Of a stretch of DNA of 64,000 bases, positions 57,994-64,000 are shown piece after piece. A program made the position numbers and the translations under genes. Position 1 is the first letter of the stretch. The number at the start of each line of letters is the position of its first letter. Origin of the DNA: Prunella strophiata (lineage: Eukaryota; Chordata; Aves; Passeriformes; Prunellidae); NCBI GenBank assembly GCA_036583965.1, contig JAZBQD010000034.1:1488001-1552000 (forward strand), written 5' to 3'. Below the pieces are notes generated by a model. It did no database searches, was not told the origin of the DNA, and saw nothing but the letters and a program-made list of their open reading frames with translations.

Positions 57994-58438
57994 TGCCTTG
58001 GGAAGGCTGGCCTAGAACAGAGACCAGACAGAGCTAAAGAATAAAGTAGGGATTTACTAGGAGGCCTCAATGAATCAAACTTGGGCAGCACAAGAGCCCA
58101 TCCAAGATAAACCAAAATGGTCACAAAATGCACAACTGCTCACGGGGTCTCTCACTTTGATCAGTTCTGCTCCATTTGCATATTGGAGCTAATTGTCCAG
58201 TTACAGCTCCAACCCATGCAGTCCCATCCTGCTTGTTTTTCTCTCTTCAGCCCACATTGTTTCTGTTCTTGGGCCTGAGATTTGGATCATTTGTCCTTGG
58301 TCCCCAGCTAGAGCAGGAATTGTTTTGTCTCCCTACTCTCTGAAGAGAGCTCACCATCCCCTAATATGAAGCCCAGACCCACACACTAAAACAGCACAGA
58401 ATCTGACAAATATAAAAGCTCAAACCTGAGGCATCACA
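57994..58438 (-). mobile_element. Solo LTR, copy B, inverted relative to copy A
   Basis: Reverse complement of the element at 50127-50582, 445 bp, with TGTGATGCC...AAGGCA ends. Flanks CCTGG and CCTAG look like a 5-bp target duplication with one change. The poly(A) hexamer has become AGTAAA. It lies about 0.9 kb upstream of ECSCR exon 1. There is no internal region. Confidence 0.75.
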
Positions 58439-60395
58439 CCTAGGAAAGGCTCCTGTGTCCTTCTCAGGGGGTCTGTGTGAGTGTTCAGGATGCAAAGCCA
58501 GAGGATTCTGTCTGCTGGTCTGAGGGGCTGGTCCAGCCCCCTCCCACAGGCCCCCAAAGCCACAGAGCCTCAGCCAAAGGCCAAGGAGATTCTCCTTCAC
58601 TGCATGGAGAGCATCAAGGGTGTCCTGTGCTGCCAGCAGGGTCCTTGTTCCCACAGCTGGCAGACAGCAGCAGCACTGGAGGGGATGATCCCCCATGCAT
58701 GGCACAGCTCCTCACATTCCGTGGGTCTCTTCCAACCCCTCCAACCCCCAGGAAAACCACCAGGCCCAAGGTTGGCTTCCTCCACAGCAGCCTTGCTGGG
58801 ACAAACCCCCTGCCAGCAGCCCCCCCATCCTTTTGTCCCTTGCACAGATGTGAGGCTCAGAGATTATGCTGTAGATTAAGGTTTTACTGAATCCTGAAAT
58901 GAGTGCAAATACCCAGAAGCTCACACGCAGTTGAACCTCTTCTGGAGGCTGGGCTGGATGGGAAAAGGCATTTCCCACCGTGTCCTCCCCACGTGCAGGA
59001 AGGACAGAGCCCAGATATTCACCCCAGCCTGTCTGCTGAGAGCCTGCAGGTAAGAGCAGAGGTTTTTCGGGGTGGAAGGATGGGAAGATGCATTTTGTAA
59101 TGGCTGAAACTCCAAGGGATTCATATTTTCTGCTCTGTGATGTGCTCAAGGTCACTGCTGGGGCAGGGGGTGTGACACACAGCACCCCTGGGCCAGGGGG
59201 ATGTACCTGTGTGCAGGGTGGTGACATGTGTGAGGGGGGCATGTGCCAGCCTTGACCTGGCTCTGGCTCCTGCCTGTGACCCCCAGCAGCTCACACAATC
59301 CTTTAGGTTGGAAAAGCCTCCAAAACCATTGAGTCCAACCACTGAACTGGAGGCCCAAAGCATCCAGAGCTCCCCATGGACTCACCCCACAGCCGTGCTG
59401 GCAAACGGGCAAATTCTGCAGCACTGGGACCCCCGGAGGGCCCCTCATCCCCGGGGCTGTGCCTGCCCTGGGGACAGGGCCCTTCCAGCCCGAGCACAGC
59501 TGGGTGTGCCGGGCTCTGCAAACAGCTCACATGCCGAAGGGGATTTTTTACACCCGTTCCTTCACCGCATTCAAATTTCACGCCCCGCCGGTGGCAGCAG
59601 GGAGGTTTCCTGCAGCCCAAGTGGGGAGGGCGGGTGCTTGTCCCCAGACAAAATGGCCCTTGTCCCGCCGCGGGGACAGGAGGGTGGCAGGGCGGCAGCG
59701 CTGATGTGGCAGCGGCAGGGCCGGGAGCAGCGCTGCCCGCGGGATGAGCGGGCGCTCCCCCGTGCCCCGGGGATCCCGGCGGGGCCGGGCCGGGCCGGGC
59801 CGTGACGTGGCAACTTCCGAGGTGAGTCCGGCTGCACCTTCCCCGGAGAGCCAGCCCGCAGCTCGTCCTGCTCGCCCCGCCGGCAGCTTCCCAAGCGCGC
59901 CGCCGGAGATGATGATTCCCAGGCAGCAGGGACGCCCAGGTACCCCGTGGGGCTGGCAGGGCTCTCCTTCCTTCCTTTGCCGTGTCCCCCTGCTCCAGCC
60001 CGTGCTGGCTCCACGGGATTTTGTCTCTGGCGAGGGACGACTGACGGGGCTGGGTCCTCCTGGGAGGTCCCCGTGGGGTTTGGTCCTGGATCGGCACCGC
60101 GGGGCTGGGGGCGGAGAGGGGCGGGCAGAGGGCTCCCCACAAGAGCCAGGTGTGGTGTCCAGAGGTGCTCAGGACAGGGGGACGCAGGGATTGCCTCATC
60201 CTGCTCCAGACTTCACCACCAAAACTTCTCCTGTGCTGCGAGCCCGAGGGAGGGGACACTGACGGGTCCGTCCCACTCCTGGCAGCTGCACGTGCAGGCA
60301 GGAGCTGCGGGCTCGAGGGCAGGAGATGGGCACAGGGACGGGCTCTGCCCGGTGGTCACCGCCCGTGTCCCCGTGCCAGGTCACCCCGCCGAGCC
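58439..60395. promoter_or_regulatory. Intergenic DNA and CpG island upstream of SMIM33
   Basis: Holds a reversed CR1 end at about 59293-59345 and a CpG island from about 59560 to beyond 60395. A CRE-like TGACGTGG lies at 59803-59810, and a good donor (CGAG|GTGAGTCC, GT at 59822) could end a non-coding first exon of SMIM33. The acceptor could be GTGCCAG just before 60381. No other gene is seen. Confidence 0.5.
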
Positions 60396-60779
60396 ATGAA
60401 CGCCTCGGTGCCCGGCAGCCAGCTGAGACAGCCCGAGCCGCAGGACGCGGCCGCCTTCACTCCGGTCTCCATCGTCAAGAGCGTGAGCAGGAAATCGGAC
60501 GCGCTGCCGGTGATCTCGGTGATCGTCGTCCTGTTCGTGCTGCTGGCCGTGTGCATCGTCCTGGCCGTGCACTACGGCCCCCAGCTCCGCACCGTGCAGG
60601 TCACGCTGCGCCACGAGCCCATGGGCCAGCACATGGACAGCGTGCTCCTCACGGACTGGAGGCGCCTGGATGCCCACGGGAGGATGGACTCGGCTGGAGT
60701 GACCTGCCACTGCTCCTGCAGCCACCACCTTCCCCACGGGAGTGCTGAGCCCAATGTCATCGAGATCACCTACCTGTGA
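60396..60779 (+). CDS. SMIM33: SMIM33, small single-pass membrane protein
   Basis: One uninterrupted exon of 127 residues. The ATG (GAGCCATGA context) is preceded by a possible splice acceptor. The membrane segment LPVISVIVVLFVLLAVCIVL lies at about residues 37-56, followed by AVHYGP. Human SMIM33 has the same FVLLAVCI core, an AVHFGP-like exit, a Trp-Arg in the tail and a C-terminal TYL, here VIEITYL. A CHCSCSHH cluster at 104-111 is notable. Function is unknown in any species. The gene lies head-to-head with ECSCR and, by synteny, would be followed by STING1. Confidence 0.88.
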   Translation: MNASVPGSQLRQPEPQDAAAFTPVSIVKSVSRKSDALPVISVIVVLFVLLAVCIVLAVHYGPQLRTVQVTLRHEPMGQHMDSVLLTDWRRLDAHGRMDSAGVTCHCSCSHHLPHGSAEPNVIEITYL

Positions 60780-61599
60780 CCCGGCCCGCGGCCACCTGGG
60801 CGGGGCTCGAGGGACGCGTCCCGCCGGGAAAGCTGGGGTGGGATGTTCGGGTATCCGGGACTCGCCGCTGCCCACACGCAGAGGCTGCACCTCCCCAGAC
60901 CCGTGTCTGGCCCCAGGAATGCTCAGCCAGGAGGTTCCGGACCCAACACCAGCCCCCAAAAGTCCAGCCCAGGGGTGCCACTGTCCCCAGGGCTGTCACT
61001 GTCCCAGCCTGGGCTCTGGGGCTGGCTCAGCCTACGTGGGACAGCTTCAGCATCTCTCCTGGTTTTACCTGTCCCACACTGCCTGGGAGTGGCCAGCAGA
61101 GCTGCCTTGGTCCTTGCCCCAGCTGGGGAGCTCTGGGGCTGTGCTCAGCCCCTGGCAGTAGCTGGAAGTTGCATCATCTGGAATTGTTTTCCAGTGAAAG
61201 ATGTTTCCACACTCACGGTGTCCTCATTACACTGTTTATATGAGAAGCTTCCAGCCCTTCTTTGCCTCATGCCACAGCCCCTTTTCCCACACTGGGGGGC
61301 TGGAACACGGTCCTGCCCCTGCCAGCCCCCCAGCCCCTCGGGCAAACAGCCAGAGGAGAGGAGGGCAGAGGATGCAGCTCCTGATTGCGTGTTGGGTGGA
61401 GCCAGTGACAGGGGACACGTGTCCTGTCCCCAGTGGAGGTGGATGAGGGAAGAGCAGTGACACAGCAGAGGCAAGAGGTGATAATGGCACATCACAGCTG
61501 GCTGAACATCTGGAGGTGCTGGCACCAGAGGGGAAGCTCATGTGACTCTGGGCAGAGCCTGCAGCATCTGTGTGCAAAGGGATGGGGAGACCTGAGGTC

Positions 61600-61657
61600 A
61601 CCCTCACCGTGGGCACCCTCACCGTGGGCACCCTCACCAGTGGGCACCCTCACCGTG
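61600..61657. repeat. Short 15-bp tandem repeat, four units
   Basis: Units of ACCCTCACCGTGGGC, the third with an AG insertion. Confidence 0.9.
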
Positions 61658-62504
61658 GTCATCTCTCTGTCCTCATCCCTGACTGCTGTCCCAAGGAAGG
61701 AGCAATGGTGGGGTTGGCACTGTCACCCCCAGTGGGGTGGTGTTGAGGTGGCTCTGTCACCCTGGGGAGAACCTCGTTGAGGTGGCACAGAGGATCAGGA
61801 GAGGTGAAACCTGAGCCCTGCAGGCTCCTGGGGGTGTCAGAGCACGGCCCCTGTTCAGCCCTGGGGTCTCTGCTGCTGGGGGCACCGGGATCTCTGCAGT
61901 CCCAGTTTCTCTCCCGTGGTGGTGCAGGATCTCAGTGTCTGCAGTGCCTGGGGAGGGAGATCCCCCCGAGGATTTATTCTGCTGGACAGCCCCAGAAGCC
62001 AGGATACAGCTTCCACCTCTCCCACTCTGGAAAAGCCAGATCTGTGTGTGCCCTCAGATCCCTGGCACAGATCCCCGTGGGCACAGCTGGACAAGAGATG
62101 AGCTTTTCCTGCTCCTCCAGGTGCTGGAGGTGTTCCTGACATGCCAGATGCTCCAGGATCCCTCCTCTCACTTATTTCCAGCCCTTTTCTTGCTTTAAAG
62201 CTGGGTAGTGATTGGACCTCCTGGAAACTTTTTGTCTCCACAACAAACATAATTTATATTACTTTTTGGGAGGGTTGTTTTCTGTTTTGAATTTGTTCCC
62301 ATTTGTTTTCCAGGGCTGATAGGGCATTATCAGCTCTCCCACACCCATGTTAGAGGAAATAAGGGCTGTCATTTCCATTAAAAATTGTGGAGTCCTGCTC
62401 CCCTTTCCATGTCAAAAGAGGGCTTTGTTTGCAATGTCTACATCCCTAACAGCACCCCTGAGGAGACAATCACCTTTAGGGACTTCTGCTATTTAAGAAA
62501 TCCT

Positions 62505-62700
62505 CTCTGTGAGAGTGGGCAGGCCCTGGCACAGGGTGCCCAGAACAGCTGTGGCTGCCCCTGGATCCCTGGCAGTGCCCAAGGCCAGGCTGGATAGGGC
62601 TTGGAGCAGCCTGGGAGAGTGGAAGGTGTCCCTGCCATGGCAGGGGGTGGCACTGGATGGGATTTAAGGTCCTTTCCAATCAAAACCATTCCATGATCTC
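62505..62700 (+). mobile_element. CR1 LINE 3' end
   Basis: Reads CCCTGGCACAGGGTGCCCAG, CAAGGCCAGGCTGGATAGGG and CAATCAAAACCATTCCATGA. Confidence 0.9.
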
Positions 62701-64000
62701 TTTAAATGACATCTGTGGGTTGTGGTCACCCCCACCAAGAGCTGGAGAAACCCCCTTGTGACCATCACAAGATCTGCACTGTGACACCCAGAGAGGCTGC
62801 ACCCTCCTCTTGGGGACATCAGCCGGTGTCACCCGCCCAGGCTCAGGCAGCAGAGTTGTCCCCATCTTTGGTGGCTGTGTCATTCCTGCTCAGGGAGCAG
62901 CTCCATCCAGCACAAAGCCTTTAGTTAGAGAACAGGAACTTTCCTGGCAGCTCCCTCTGAAGGACACCCACAGCAGGGAAACGCCATGTTTAGAGAGAAA
63001 AGATTAAAAACGTCTAAATATTAATAAAGAGAAAGACAAAATGGGTAATTATTGCTGGCACTTATTGATTTGCAGCCCTTGGGGACTTGTAAAGGTCTGA
63101 TTGATGTCACAGTATGCAAGGGCCTGGATCCATCACTTCCCCTGTGCAGCACAGGGAGCCCATCCTGGGCTGTAGTTCAGGTGTTTTGGGTTGTCAAACC
63201 AAAATCAAATCAAAGTGGCAGTGGAAGGTGGTGCTGCTGGGTGTCCCCCTGCCCCATCCTGTCAGCAGCCCCTCTGCACTCTGGGAAGATCCAGCTCTGA
63301 AGCCCCAGCCTTGGGGAGTTCTTCCATGTGTTTCATTTGCAAACAGAAATTTAGATACAAGCTTTTGGAGCACAGGAAAGAAATTACTGTAAGACTCAGA
63401 ATAGCAAATTAAATCATACAAGCGAGCGACAATATGCTGCCAGCTTTCTCCTCCAGAAGGACATCAGGGGTTAGATCTCAACTCATTGCTTTCTCCCACA
63501 CAATAAAACATCATTTTTACAGCTTCTCCTCGTTTCTCTTTGGCCAGCTCTCCCTCTCTCTGCTCACAGAATTGCTTTTTGTAGCACTGGGCTTTATAAA
63601 ACACGTCAGGGTCCTGGAGCAGCAGAGCCGTGCATGACATTACCATAACATTATTCCTGTCTATTCAAACACCCAGCCTGGCCCAATTTACTTCACTTAC
63701 AACTTTCTTCCCCTCCTTAATAATAATCCTTTTATGAGCATGGAGCAACAATAACTCTCCTTATCGTCCCCTCTATGCAGGGCAGCTCCTGGAGCCTGGC
63801 AGGCAGGAGCTGCTGTGCTCAAAACCAGGTTTTTGCCTGGGGAAGCTTTCAGGAGCTTCTACATCCATAATTAACTCTGTCCTCATCAAGGATGCAGGAT
63901 CAGGGATCGCCTGCATCCCCTTTTATTTCCCTCCTAATTAAGGTGTTGCCCTGCAGGAGGGGAGGCACCTCTATAACTCCCCCAGAGGAGGGTTTAGTGG

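Larger units (their letters stand above)
60780..64000. other. Intergenic DNA beyond SMIM33
   Basis: Contains probable SMIM33 3' UTR at its left end, a 15-bp tandem repeat (61600-61657) and a CR1 end (62505-62700). AATAAA occurs at about 63025 and 63504, but I cannot tie either to a transcript. No coding exon is recognised. STING1 is expected further right. Confidence 0.55.

Noticed and set aside
61000..64000. Possible STING1 exons at the right end
   Set aside because: Synteny predicts STING1 next, but I could not recognise any of its coding segments in this window.

Overview
This is nuclear DNA of a bird, probably a passerine. Three things point there: CR1-type LINE 3' ends are scattered over the whole window, vertebrate genes are split into GT-AG exons, and very long GC-rich minisatellites sit on CpG-rich DNA, as is common on avian microchromosomes. 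The genes match the conserved vertebrate block MZB1 - PROB1 - DNAJC18 - ECSCR - SMIM33 (human 5q31.2; STING1 would come next, to the right). MZB1, PROB1, DNAJC18 and ECSCR lie on the minus strand and SMIM33 on the plus strand, as in mammals. No bacterial, phage or CRISPR feature is present.

Layout. 1-5293 is a copy of a locus seen again at about 14591-23238. It holds an 11-bp minisatellite, a CR1 fragment, a C-rich minisatellite, and a second, frame-broken copy of the DNAJC18 terminal exon with its 3' UTR. It stops exactly at a 500-N gap (5294-5793). 5794-6520 holds a broken MZB1 first exon, with thirteen 20-bp tandem units carrying a GC box and a TATA box just upstream of it. 7441-13261 is a single-exon PROB1-like gene that contains about 80 copies of a 39-bp (13-codon) minisatellite and several 1-2 base frame breaks. 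14591-19750 is minisatellite: two 11-bp arrays and a 2.2-kb 19/26-bp array with G-quadruplex potential. 20011-37151 is DNAJC18 in seven coding exons, with a 3-kb minisatellite in intron 3. 39682-57121 is ECSCR in eleven coding exons. 60396-60779 is SMIM33 in one coding exon. The last 3.2 kb contains no gene that I can see.

The genes work separately. MZB1 is an ER factor of B and plasma cells, DNAJC18 a membrane-anchored J-domain co-chaperone, ECSCR an endothelial type I membrane protein, SMIM33 a small single-pass membrane protein, and PROB1 a disordered proline-rich protein of unknown role. Their grouping is conserved synteny, not an operon. The reading frames of ECSCR and SMIM33 are intact. 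MZB1, PROB1, one DNAJC18 exon and the left-hand DNAJC18 exon copy carry one-base indels. The left duplication may therefore be an unpurged haplotype or poorly polished contig end rather than a real tandem duplication.

The most unusual signals are the very large in-frame minisatellite inside PROB1, the TATA/GC-box tandem array at MZB1, the 11-bp minisatellite that replaces the middle of a CR1 in only one of the two copies, and an inverted pair of solo LTRs around ECSCR exon 1.
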